From a virus: a stretch of 20,192 nt of DNA. The notes below the pieces were generated by a model. It was not told the origin of the DNA, searched no databases, and was given only the letters and a program-made list of their open reading frames with translations. Location of the stretch: the IMG/VR virus record IMGVR_UViG_3300048928_000093, positions 1 to 20,192 of that record, one strand, 5' to 3'. Below are positions 12,599 through 18,608 of the stretch, piece by piece. The number at the start of each line of letters is the position of its first letter. Position 1 is the stretch's first letter. The translations under genes were made by a program, and so were the position numbers.

Positions 12599-13830
12599 CC
12601 GACATCATTGCACCACCGACCATTTCGGCATTCCCACCCGCTCCGCAGCCGACGGACACGCCCACTGAGTTCGACACCAAAGCATTTGCCAAGGTCAATG
12701 CGGACGTTGCATTCGTGCCGCAGGCCAATGCGTTGGCGTCCAACGTCTTCAACAATGCGACTGCTGCTTTCGAGCGCACGGCGATTGCCCAGGCTGCAGC
12801 TTCTGCCGCATCGGGCAGTGCCTCAGCGGCGGCAGGGAGTGCGAGTGGAGCCAGCGGCAGCGCGTCAGCGGCAGCCAGCAGCGCGAGCACTGCCTCCTCC
12901 GCTGCAAGCACCGCCACGGCCGCCCTGACCGCCATGCAGGTCATGTATCTGGGCAGCAAGGCCGTCAACTCGCACCCTGCAACCGATAACATGGGCAATC
13001 CGCTGCAGGCGGGCGCCCTGTACACAAACACCGGCACCAACGCGGCCATCAACAAGCGCGGCTGGTGGTGGGACGGACTGGCATGGCAGCTTGCCTGGGG
13101 CGATATCACTGGCACCTACATGCCCACCACGGGCGGAACGTTCACGGGGTACATCAATGTGCCGGCCGGCGCGTCCGGCAACCAGGCACCGAGAGCCAGT
13201 GAAGTGTTTTTGAAGGCTCCGGCAACTTACGACAAGACCCAGCTGATGGGCAACCTGCAAGTTGGCTTCGCCCTGCTTACGACCGCTACAGGTCGGGGTG
13301 GAGATTGGCCCGCAGAGACGTATGACGCAAGCACCCAAGCATGGCTTGTTGAGACTACGGGCACAGTAGGTCGGGCCAAGCAGGTTGCTACCCAGATTTT
13401 TGTCTCGGATGGGCAGCGCATTCAGGGGAGCACCTGGCAGCGGGTATTGCACGATACATCCTGGCAGGCCTGGGACCGAGTGATCACAGGTCGGACAGCG
13501 ATGGATCAGCAAGTCACAGTTAATGTTCCTGCTGGAACTACGACATATAGCCTGGATTCCAGCCCTGGCGCATCTCACGTTGTCACGATAAATGGATCGT
13601 GCACATTTAACCTTCCTGCTGGAAGGCAGTATGGCGACCAGATAGTCCTTGATGTTGTAAGCCAGGGTGGCGTGCGATCAATTGGTTTCTCTTCAAATGT
13701 TCGATTGCCAATTGACGGCACTGGAGCCCTAATTCCGTTTCCAACGTATGTGGCAGGCAGTGTCATATCTTTCGTTTTTCGCTGCATCCTGGTAAATCGC
13801 TGGGAATGCTATTACGCAGGAGTGCATTAG
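12595..13830 (+). CDS. Tail fibre protein with Ser/Ala repeats and pyocin-knob-like domain
   Basis: This encodes 411 aa and starts in an ATGA overlap. Residues ~65-110 are almost pure Ala/Ser/Gly (SASAAAGSASGASGSAS), typical of trimeric fibre shafts. Residues ~115-170 hold a Trp-rich domain (INKRGWWWDGLAWQLAWGD). Near 176 is a fibre repeat (MPTTGGTFTGYINVP). Residues ~215-300 resemble a pyocin-knob domain (VGRAKQVATQIF, WQRVLHDTSWQAWDRVITG). The last 100 residues form a separate beta-rich tip (TTYSLDSSPGASHVVTING). It should be the trimeric side or central fibre, with the adhesin encoded by the next gene as its partner. Confidence 0.85.
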   Translation: MTDIIAPPTISAFPPAPQPTDTPTEFDTKAFAKVNADVAFVPQANALASNVFNNATAAFERTAIAQAAASAASGSASAAAGSASGASGSASAAASSASTASSAASTATAALTAMQVMYLGSKAVNSHPATDNMGNPLQAGALYTNTGTNAAINKRGWWWDGLAWQLAWGDITGTYMPTTGGTFTGYINVPAGASGNQAPRASEVFLKAPATYDKTQLMGNLQVGFALLTTATGRGGDWPAETYDASTQAWLVETTGTVGRAKQVATQIFVSDGQRIQGSTWQRVLHDTSWQAWDRVITGRTAMDQQVTVNVPAGTTTYSLDSSPGASHVVTINGSCTFNLPAGRQYGDQIVLDVVSQGGVRSIGFSSNVRLPIDGTGALIPFPTYVAGSVISFVFRCILVNRWECYYAGVH

Positions 13831-13831
13831 G

Positions 13832-14554
13832 ATGCTTTGCCACAATTTGCTTTCTGCGTGCGGCCAACGTCAGATCCTTGTGACAATAGCCGCAAGCGTG
13901 CGGGCTCCAAATATCGCCGCACTCGCTACAGCACAAGGTTGGAACGGATCTCAACTTATCCAAGTCACCATTAACTCAGGTGTGGACGTGGCTGCGCTAA
14001 GCATCAGCGGGATCGGTGCAAACCTGCTGCATATCGTCAACAACGGAAGGATCGGCGGGATTCGTGGGCTCGGCAATGGTGACACTGGAGGCACTGGCCT
14101 TTACACACGCACACCCATCCGAGTCACAAACAACGGCACCATTTTCGGGGCGGGCGGTGGCGGTGGCCGAGGGGAGGGCGCCGCATTTTCCAAGAACGGC
14201 GGGTACTATGAGGCAACGGGAGGCTATGGCGGATTTGGCGCTGGATTCCGAGACCAGGCGTCTCCTGTGGTTTTTGATGCTGCCGCTTTAGGCAGTCCAG
14301 GCATGAACATCCAATACGATGGCGCTATTGGCGGAGGGCAGGAAAGACCGTATGCAAATAGCACCAATGGTGGTTCAGGAGGCGCTATTGGTCAAAACGG
14401 TACTGCAGGCAATACAGGCGCGAGTTACGGCGGCAGTTACGACAGCGCAAGCACTATACCTGGGCAATCTGGCGGCCTTGCAGGCTACTACGTTGACGGC
14501 AATTCCTATATCACTTGGCTCGTAACTGGGACTCGGCTCGGCCGCGTTATTTGA
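13832..14554 (+). CDS. Glycine-rich receptor-binding adhesin, T-even gp38-like
   Basis: This encodes 240 aa. The ATG lies 2 bp past the fibre stop codon and 9 nt after AGGAG (13818-13822). The N-terminal half resembles the beta-solenoid-like repeats of gp38 adhesins (NIAALATAQGWNGSQL, VTINSGVDVAALSISG, LLHIVNNGRIGG). The second half has several Gly-rich loops (GAGGGGGRGEGA, GGYGGFGAG, GGSGGAIGQNGTAGNTG) and ends NSYITWLVTGTRLGRVI, a close match in style to the conserved gp38 C-terminus. In T2-like phages gp38 caps the long tail fibre and its Gly-rich motifs flank hypervariable loops that select the receptor. The same role is inferred here. Confidence 0.75.
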   Translation: MLCHNLLSACGQRQILVTIAASVRAPNIAALATAQGWNGSQLIQVTINSGVDVAALSISGIGANLLHIVNNGRIGGIRGLGNGDTGGTGLYTRTPIRVTNNGTIFGAGGGGGRGEGAAFSKNGGYYEATGGYGGFGAGFRDQASPVVFDAAALGSPGMNIQYDGAIGGGQERPYANSTNGGSGGAIGQNGTAGNTGASYGGSYDSASTIPGQSGGLAGYYVDGNSYITWLVTGTRLGRVI

Positions 14555-14562
14555 GGACCAAT

Positions 14563-15075
14563 ATGTACATCAATATCGAAACCGGCGACTACCCTCTGAG
14601 CGTCGCCCAGATCCAGGAGTTGCACCCGCTCACGATGATGGCGCAGCACCTGGAATGCTATGCCCCAGTGGAGGCCACCGACACGCCGACTTACGACGCG
14701 GGCACGCACAAGCCTGTCGAAATCGATCCTGTGCAGATCGATGGCGTGTGGCGGCAGCAGTGGTCTGTTGCGCCTCTGTCAGCCGAGGAGCTTGCGGAGC
14801 TGCAGCGTCAGCGCGAAGAAGCTGCAGCCGCGCTGATCCCGAAGTCCTGCACGCGGCGCCAGGGGCAGCTTGCGCTCCTCGCTCATGGCGTGCTGGACGA
14901 AGCCGAAGCCGCCATCGCAGCGATCACGGACCCCGTGCAAAAGCGCGAGGCTCAGATCGAATACGAGGCGGACACATGGGAGCGCGCAAACCCTTTCCTC
15001 CAGCAGCTTTGGGCTCAGCTCGGCGGCACGCCGCAGTCGCTCGATGAGGCCTTCGCGCTCGCTGTGACGCTCTGA
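14563..15075 (+). CDS. Tail fibre assembly/chaperone-type protein
   Basis: This encodes 170 aa. The ATG at 14563 follows GAGGA (14553-14557), which overlaps the upstream stop. The N-terminus (MYINIETGDYPLSVAQIQELHP) and the block YAPVEATDTPTYDAG, HKPVEIDPVQIDG, WRQQWSVAPLSAEE are typical of the small proteins found after phage fibre genes. These serve as assembly chaperones or as fibre-associated proteins. The rest is helical (QRQREEAAAALIPKSCTRRQGQLALLAHG), with a C-terminal LWAQLGGTPQSLDEAF segment. It closes the tail operon, with a terminator 20 nt downstream. The chaperone role is inferred from position. Confidence 0.65.
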   Translation: MYINIETGDYPLSVAQIQELHPLTMMAQHLECYAPVEATDTPTYDAGTHKPVEIDPVQIDGVWRQQWSVAPLSAEELAELQRQREEAAAALIPKSCTRRQGQLALLAHGVLDEAEAAIAAITDPVQKREAQIEYEADTWERANPFLQQLWAQLGGTPQSLDEAFALAVTL

Positions 15076-15094
15076 CCAGTCCCACTCCACAACA

Positions 15095-15115
15095 GCCGCC
15101 TTCGGGCGGTTTTTT
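15095..15115 (+). terminator. Rho-independent terminator at end of tail genes
   Basis: CCGCC / GGCGG with a TTCG tetraloop is followed by six T residues; it separates tail from lysis genes. Confidence 0.85.
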
Positions 15116-15136
15116 CATGCCAGAACGGAATGCCTG

Positions 15137-15445
15137 ATGCGCATATTCATCACCCTCCTCATCAGTCTGCACCTGGTGGTGCCCATCGCCGTATGGGCGA
15201 AATCGACGGTCAAAACGCCCCTGAGCTACACGCTGCAGGAGTACGGTGAGCTCTGCGTGAGCGCGTTCGCCGGCCTTGTCGCGTTCTGGCTCTGCGAGTA
15301 CTTCACCCTCAACCCGCTGTTGACGTCGGCGATTGTGGGCATGAGCGGCCACGCCGGGGCAAAGGGTCTGATCTGGGTTGAGTCCGCAGGCCAGAAGGTT
15401 CTGGAGAAGAAGTTGGGCATCGACAAGCCAAAGGAAGACCAATGA
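15137..15445 (+). CDS. Holin
   Basis: This encodes 102 aa. There are hydrophobic segments at residues ~2-21 (IFITLLISLHLVVPIAVWA), ~41-56 (VSAFAGLVAFWLCEYF) and possibly ~58-72 (LNPLLTSAIVGMSGHAG). A charged C-terminal tail follows (QKVLEKKLGIDKPKEDQ). Size, membrane layout and a 4-nt ATGA overlap with the endolysin gene fit a holin that permeabilises the inner membrane to release the lysozyme. The LydA-type holin family is the closest I can suggest. The ribosome site is weak (GGA only), so the level of translation may be low. Confidence 0.75.
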   Translation: MRIFITLLISLHLVVPIAVWAKSTVKTPLSYTLQEYGELCVSAFAGLVAFWLCEYFTLNPLLTSAIVGMSGHAGAKGLIWVESAGQKVLEKKLGIDKPKEDQ

Positions 15446-15921
15446 CATTCGACCAAGCTTTTGACCGCCTTCTGGGTCACGAAGGCGGCTATTCCAACAA
15501 TTCTGCGGACACCGGCGGGGAAACGATGTGGGGTGTCACGGCCCGTGTCGCGCGCGCCGACGGCTACCTGGGTGAGATGCGCGACCTGCCGCGCGACCGC
15601 GCGAAGAGCATCTATCGGCGCCTGTACTGGGACGCCGTGCGCGCTGATCAGCTGCCTGACTCGGTGCGCTTCGACGTCTTCGACGGCGCCGTCAACAGTG
15701 GGCCGGCGCAATCCATCAAGTGGCTGCAGCGCGCAGCGGGCTCAGCGGATGACGGCATTCTCGGCCCCAAGACCATTGCGGCTGCAGCAGCCGCAGGCCC
15801 GGCGCTGTCCGCCCGGTTCAACGGCCACCGCCTGAGCTTCATGGCTGACCTGCCGACCTGGGGCAGCTTCGGCAAAGGCTGGGCCCGTCGCATCGCAAAA
15901 AACCTTCTGGGGGCATCATGA
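15442..15921 (+). CDS. Endolysin, GH108 N-acetylmuramidase
   Basis: This encodes 159 aa. It begins MTFDQAFDRLLGHEGGYSNN: the HEGGY motif with E14 is the catalytic signature of glycoside hydrolase family 108 lysozymes. The motifs TMWGVTARVARADGY, IYRRLYWDAVRADQLP and RFDVFDGAVNSGPAQSIKWLQRA follow in family order. The C-terminal part (DDGILGPKTIAAAA) is the associated peptidoglycan-binding segment. The enzyme cleaves the glycan backbone of peptidoglycan. No signal peptide or SAR segment is seen, so release depends on the upstream holin. The stop overlaps the next ATG. Confidence 0.92.
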   Translation: MTFDQAFDRLLGHEGGYSNNSADTGGETMWGVTARVARADGYLGEMRDLPRDRAKSIYRRLYWDAVRADQLPDSVRFDVFDGAVNSGPAQSIKWLQRAAGSADDGILGPKTIAAAAAAGPALSARFNGHRLSFMADLPTWGSFGKGWARRIAKNLLGAS

Positions 15922-16025
15922 AATCGACGCTGATGAAGTGGGCCGCGACGGCCCTTTTTGTTGCCTGGGAGGCTGGCTTGCGCGCCCGTGGCTGGGCTCG
16001 CCGGAAGGGTTGGTGGCCGCGATGA
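15918..16025 (+). CDS. 35-aa coupled ORF in the lysis cassette
   Basis: The ATG at 15918 overlaps the endolysin stop (ATGA) and the TGA at 16023-16025 overlaps the spanin ATG (ATGA), so it bridges the two genes exactly. The product begins MKSTLMKWAATALFVAWEAG, a short amphipathic or hydrophobic helix. A very basic, Trp-rich tail follows (RARGWARRKGWWPR). It might be a small membrane peptide aiding lysis, or a leader that couples translation of the spanin. Without it, a ~100-nt gap would interrupt an otherwise fully overlapping cassette. No family is recognised. Confidence 0.6.
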   Translation: MKSTLMKWAATALFVAWEAGLRARGWARRKGWWPR

Positions 16026-16387
16026 TGAGCCCCACGCAGATCATCCTAGCCGTGCTGGCGGCCGGCAACCTGCTGCTGGGCTGGGCCTGGCTGTCCGCGC
16101 GGGACGATGCAGCCACGGCCGCCGCTGAGCTGGTGAGCATGACGGGGCAGCGCGACGGCGCGCTCAAGGGCGCGCAGGCCTGTAGCGACGCGACCGAGGC
16201 CCTGGGCACGGTGGCCGCGCAGCGTGCAGCCGATGCGGCGCCGGCCCGTGCTGCTGCTGCTGGCCAAGCCCAGGTACTCAACGCCCGCGCCGACTACACG
16301 CTGTCCCGTAAGCCCGCTGCCGGCGACAGCTGCACCGCGCTCCAGGTCCTGGGCGCAGACTGGCTCAAGGGGAGGGCCAAGCCATGA
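16022..16387 (+). CDS. i-spanin (Rz-like inner membrane subunit)
   Basis: This encodes 121 aa from the first of two adjacent ATG codons (16022, 16025). The longer frame to 15938 overlaps the preceding small ORF and lacks a ribosome site. Residues ~5-25 form an N-terminal signal anchor (IILAVLAAGNLLLGWAWL). An Ala-rich periplasmic coiled coil follows (DDAATAAAELVSMTGQRDG to QRAADAAPARAAAAGQ), with C-terminal Cys residues (ACSDA, SCTALQ). This is the layout of Rz proteins, which pair with an outer-membrane lipoprotein to fuse the two membranes in the last lysis step. The overlapping downstream lipoprotein supports the call. Confidence 0.8.
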   Translation: MMSPTQIILAVLAAGNLLLGWAWLSARDDAATAAAELVSMTGQRDGALKGAQACSDATEALGTVAAQRAADAAPARAAAAGQAQVLNARADYTLSRKPAAGDSCTALQVLGADWLKGRAKP

Positions 16388-16653
16388 TGCGCGCCGCCAT
16401 CCTGCTGCTTGCTGCGCTGGCCCTGGCCGGCTGCGGCGCCGTGCCGCGCGTCGAAGTCCAGACTGTCAAGGTGCCCGTGCCCGTGGAGTGCCGCGAGCCT
16501 GTGCCCGACCGGCCCAGCATGCCCACGGAGGGCTTGGCAGACGATGCTGATCCCTTCGAGCTGCTGCGCGCTGCCCTGGCCGAGATCGACCGCCGGGAGG
16601 GCTACGAGTTGCGGCTGCTTACCGCGCTGATGGCGTGCACGCGGCCGGTCTGA
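16384..16653 (+). CDS. o-spanin lipoprotein (Rz1-like)
   Basis: This encodes 89 aa and starts in an ATGA overlap with the i-spanin. The signal MMRAAILLLAALALAGC has a lipobox L14-A15-G16-C17, so the mature protein is an outer-membrane lipoprotein. The segment after it is Pro/Val-rich (VPRVEVQTVKVPVPVECREPVPDRPSMP), a feature of Rz1. A helical C-terminus (PFELLRAALAEIDRREGYELRLL) could contact the i-spanin. Unlike lambda Rz1 it is not embedded inside Rz but lies tandem. It ends the lysis cassette; no T-rich terminator follows before the next promoter. Confidence 0.8.
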   Translation: MMRAAILLLAALALAGCGAVPRVEVQTVKVPVPVECREPVPDRPSMPTEGLADDADPFELLRAALAEIDRREGYELRLLTALMACTRPV

Positions 16654-16670
16654 GGTTGGAAAATAATTCC

Positions 16671-16699
16671 TTGCATTAGCTCCGGTGGAGCTATATGAT
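16671..16699 (+). promoter_or_regulatory. Promoter with palindromic operator filling the spacer
   Basis: TTGCAT (16671-16676) and TATGAT (16694-16699) are 17 bp apart. The spacer is a perfect 7-3-7 palindrome (TAGCTCC-GGT-GGAGCTA, 16677-16693). The -10 matches consensus at five of six positions. A regulator binding here would sit between the two promoter elements. TTGCAT recurs at the downstream edge (16699). Confidence 0.65.
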
Positions 16700-16754
16700 T
16701 GCATCCATCAGCTCGGCAACCCGCCAGCGCTGTACCTCCCAGAAGATGCACATC

Positions 16755-17051
16755 ATGACCTTCGCAGACCGAAAAGCCGCCCGAGTCGCTCAGCAGCAAG
16801 CCGAGCAGGGCAAGAATTTCAAGTTCCGGGTGCGCTGCAATTCCTACGCGCTGCCTGATTCGATGGAGCCGGTGCTGCCAGGTCTCTTTGCATCTCGGGC
16901 TCTGGCCGAGCAGTTCGCATTCGGCAAGATCCCGGGTGCACCGGTTGGCGACACGGGCGCCCTGCGCGCGATGAATGCGGCTCTGGCTGAACGCAGGTTG
17001 ATCGAGTTGCCCTACGGTGCAACGTTCGTCATCGACCGCGTGGAGGCCTGA
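16755..17051 (+). CDS. Hypothetical protein, first gene of accessory operon
   Basis: This encodes 98 aa from ATG 16755; ATG 16746 (101 aa) is also possible, and ATG 16695 overlaps the promoter -10 and is rejected. AGAAGA (16741-16746) is the only purine stretch upstream. The protein starts basic and helical (TFADRKAARVAQQQAEQG). A block follows containing FKFRVRCNSYALPDSMEPVLPG and FASRALAEQFAFGKIPGAPVGD, and it ends IELPYGATFVIDRVEA. The run SRALAEQFAFGKIP could be a helical recognition or oligomerisation unit. I recognise no family. It is the first of three tightly packed genes behind an operator-like promoter. Confidence 0.65.
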   Translation: MTFADRKAARVAQQQAEQGKNFKFRVRCNSYALPDSMEPVLPGLFASRALAEQFAFGKIPGAPVGDTGALRAMNAALAERRLIELPYGATFVIDRVEA

Positions 17052-17052
17052 T

Positions 17053-17829
17053 ATGCAAGAGTTCCAATCCGGGCCGTTTGAATTCAGCCCTGTCGGCCGC
17101 ACGCTTTCCGTCAACAGCCAGTCAAGCCAGCGCTGGGCAATGTCGTACGGGGCCAAGGTGTTGGCAGAGCACACATTGCCAACTGCGGCGAGCCGTGGCC
17201 AGGTCGCAGAAGCGTTTGGCGATGACCGACTTGTTTTTGTCAGATCCCAACAGGACGGCGAAAAGGCGGCACCGCCCGCATCCACTGGAGCCCATTTGGT
17301 GCGCCTGGTGTGCTCGGTTGATCGCGTGGGTGTGTTGGGCCGCGAGATCGGCCGCTTTTTTGCGCATGCACCTATCGAGGGGCTGTCGGCGGGCATGATT
17401 GATGACCGTTTCGCCACCTGGCTGGTCGCCGATGGACTGGGCGCATGCGTGCCAATGGATGTCGATCAGTTCGGCCGGCTGCAGCAGGCGCACGAAGCGA
17501 TTGCGGCGGCTCTCGCAAGTCGCCCAGCTCGAGTTCCTGCCGACCCGCCGATGGCGTGGGTGTGTGGACTGCTACCTGATGAGGTTCTCGCGCTTGATGC
17601 CGCTCAGTGGCGCGCGCCCACGAGCTGGGAGCTACGGCACGTTGTTGGCGAGGGCAGCTTCACGGGTGTCTCAGGTGCCGGAGCCGCCGCCCTTGTCGGC
17701 GTTCAGCCCCAGGGGTTTCGCAAGTACACGGCGAGCGAGGGTGCATCGTCACGTCAGAGCATCAGCTTTGCGATGTGGCATCTGCTCTTGCATCGTCTGG
17801 GAGTTCAGCGGTTGCCGGAGGGCGTGTGA
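17053..17829 (+). CDS. Accessory protein with HTH-like C-terminus
   Basis: This encodes 258 aa. The ATG at 17053 is 2 bp past the upstream stop and 6 nt after TGGAGG (17041-17046). Residues 1-185 are unassigned (FQSGPFEFSPVGRTLSVNSQ, VGVLGREIGRFFAHAPIEG, MAWVCGLLPDEVLALDA). Residues ~192-255 look like a helix-turn-helix unit: WELRHVVGEGSFTGVSGAG, AAALVGVQPQGFRKYTAS, SISFAMWHLLLHRLGVQ. The AAALVGVQPQGFRKY stretch matches the turn and recognition helix of XRE-like domains. A DNA-binding or regulatory role is plausible, possibly at the palindromic promoter upstream. The N-terminal part gives no clue to function. Confidence 0.65.
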   Translation: MQEFQSGPFEFSPVGRTLSVNSQSSQRWAMSYGAKVLAEHTLPTAASRGQVAEAFGDDRLVFVRSQQDGEKAAPPASTGAHLVRLVCSVDRVGVLGREIGRFFAHAPIEGLSAGMIDDRFATWLVADGLGACVPMDVDQFGRLQQAHEAIAAALASRPARVPADPPMAWVCGLLPDEVLALDAAQWRAPTSWELRHVVGEGSFTGVSGAGAAALVGVQPQGFRKYTASEGASSRQSISFAMWHLLLHRLGVQRLPEGV

Positions 17830-18212
17830 TGGCCACACGGGAAATCAGCATCACAACGATGCGAGACGCCGAACTTGTGCGGCTCATCAATATCGCCAGC
17901 GCGGAGCTGGCCAGGCGGATGAGTGTTGCATTGCCAGCGTTGCCGCCTGAGCAGCCCGCGCAGCGGCAAACGGTTCCTGCCGAACTGCCGGCAACAGCCC
18001 CTGGCGAAGATGACAAGGCATTCTGCTTGCACATTGCCCAGCGCCTACGCGGCGGCGACTACATCAAAGCCGAGGAGCGCAGGCGTGTGGCCGGCATTGC
18101 TGAGGAGTTTCCCGGCTGGGTGCGCCGCCAGGGGCTGCCGCTTGACGCTGGCACCGGCTCATGGCGTAAGGCGGCAGAAAGAGGAATGATTGGGCAAGCG
18201 CGTGAACGTTGA
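17829..18212 (+). CDS. Hypothetical protein, last gene of accessory operon
   Basis: This encodes 127 aa. The ATG overlaps the previous stop by one base (TGATG). The N-terminal helix (REISITTMRDAELVRLINIASAELARRMS) is followed by a Pro/Ala linker (ALPALPPEQPAQRQTVPAEL). A helical C-terminal domain comes next (FCLHIAQRLRGGDYIKAEE, RRRVAGIAEEFPGWVRRQG). The two-domain layout and the basic C-terminus recall small nucleic-acid-associated phage proteins, but I cannot name a family. Its stop is immediately upstream of the hairpin array, so readthrough from this operon would transcribe the array. Confidence 0.6.
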   Translation: MATREISITTMRDAELVRLINIASAELARRMSVALPALPPEQPAQRQTVPAELPATAPGEDDKAFCLHIAQRLRGGDYIKAEERRRVAGIAEEFPGWVRRQGLPLDAGTGSWRKAAERGMIGQARER

Positions 18213-18217
18213 TAGAG

Positions 18218-18248
18218 TGCGTCTGCTGCAGAAAAAGCAGCTCAGCAA
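18218..18248 (+). repeat. I-F-like repeat unit 1 (degenerate)
   Basis: The CTGCT/AGCAG stem (18223-18227, 18236-18240) has an 8-nt instead of 5-nt loop. The handle CTCAGCAA differs from I-F CTAAGAAA at two positions. Confidence 0.5.
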
Positions 18249-18268
18249 ATACCGCAGTGCTGGTGTTT

Positions 18269-18296
18269 CTTATCTGCCGCGCAGGCAGCTTAGAAA
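18269..18296 (+). repeat. I-F-like repeat unit 2 (well conserved)
   Basis: Stem CTGCC/GGCAG, loop GCGCA and handle CTTAGAAA. From memory, the 23-nt core differs at one loop base from the Yersinia pestis-type I-F repeat. The 5' GTTCA is replaced by CTTAT. Confidence 0.7.
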
Positions 18297-18316
18297 ATGA
18301 TGTGTGTGGTCTACAC

Positions 18317-18344
18317 ATGTTCTGCCGCATAGGCAGCTCAGAAA
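18317..18344 (+). repeat. I-F-like repeat unit 3 (well conserved)
   Basis: Stem CTGCC/GGCAG, loop GCATA and handle CTCAGAAA. The loop differs from the Pseudomonas-type GTATA at one base. The 5' end reads ATGTT instead of GTTCA. Confidence 0.7.
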
Positions 18345-18368
18345 AGTCAACTCTTCCCGTTGACCGGC

Positions 18369-18396
18369 AATTTCTGCTGAGCAAGCAGATTGTTCC
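18369..18396 (+). repeat. I-F-like repeat unit 4 (degenerate)
   Basis: The CTGCT/AGCAG stem (18374-18378, 18384-18388) has a normal 5-nt loop, but the handle region reads ATTGTTCC and has lost the conserved sequence, as the terminal repeat of an array often does. Confidence 0.45.
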
Positions 18397-18410
18397 CTGC
18401 CTGGTGGGTT

Positions 18411-18608
18411 TTAACCCTCTGGGCATCGCTCCATGGCCCAGTCCAGTGCCGCCTCGGCCGTGTCGTGCGGCCCGTCGAATGCCCTGATGCCGCGCTCATC
18501 GTCCCAGAGGGCGCCTGTCCAGCGGCGTGCAGCAGGAAAGGGCAGGCGGCCGTAGTCCACGACCACGGCATGCCAGCCAGACTCAGTGGGCTGGCCGGTC
18601 CAGATCAT
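18411..18608 (-). CDS. Small hypothetical phage protein
   Basis: This encodes 65 aa. The ATG at 18608 overlaps the stop of the upstream minus-strand gene (ATGA); the longer frame to 18650 would overlap that gene needlessly. The sequence starts MIWTGQPTESGWHAVVVDYG and has an RRWTGALWDDERGIRAF middle. It ends with an acidic helix (TAEAALDWAMERCPEG). Alternating short strands and a final helix suggest a compact alpha/beta fold. I recognise no family. It is cotranscribed with the gene before it and ends 14 bp from the hairpin array, on the opposite strand. Small acidic proteins in such places include anti-CRISPRs, but nothing specific supports that here. Confidence 0.6.
   Translation of the reverse strand: MIWTGQPTESGWHAVVVDYGRLPFPAARRWTGALWDDERGIRAFDGPHDTAEAALDWAMERCPEG

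Larger units (their letters stand above)
18218..18396 (+). CRISPR. Phage-borne type I-F-like mini-array or repeat-mimic RNA
   Basis: Four stem-loops with CTGC(C/T)...(G/A)GCAG stems begin at 18223, 18274, 18322 and 18374 (spacing 51, 48, 52). Units 2 and 3 match the type I-F repeat closely: CTGCC stem, 5-nt loop, GGCAG, then an 8-nt handle CTTAGAAA or CTCAGAAA. Units 1 and 4 are degenerate. Taking 28-nt repeats, the intervals are about 20, 20 and 24 nt, against 32 nt in functional I-F arrays. No cas gene is in the window. A weak promoter-like pair, TTGGGC (18190) and TAGAGT (18213) with 17 bp between, lies upstream. Either a decayed or short-spacer mini-array, or an RNA decoy for Cas6f/Cas7. 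Confidence 0.55.

Noticed and set aside
12790-12910. Ser/Ala repeat region as a possible DNA repeat or recombination hotspot
   Set aside because: The DNA repeats are irregular and are explained by the fibre-shaft protein composition.
18064-18426. Minus-strand 120-codon frame across the hairpin array
   Set aside because: Its apparent repeats (ELPMRQ, KLPARQ) simply translate the I-F-like repeats; no ribosome site or family, and it overlaps a coding gene.
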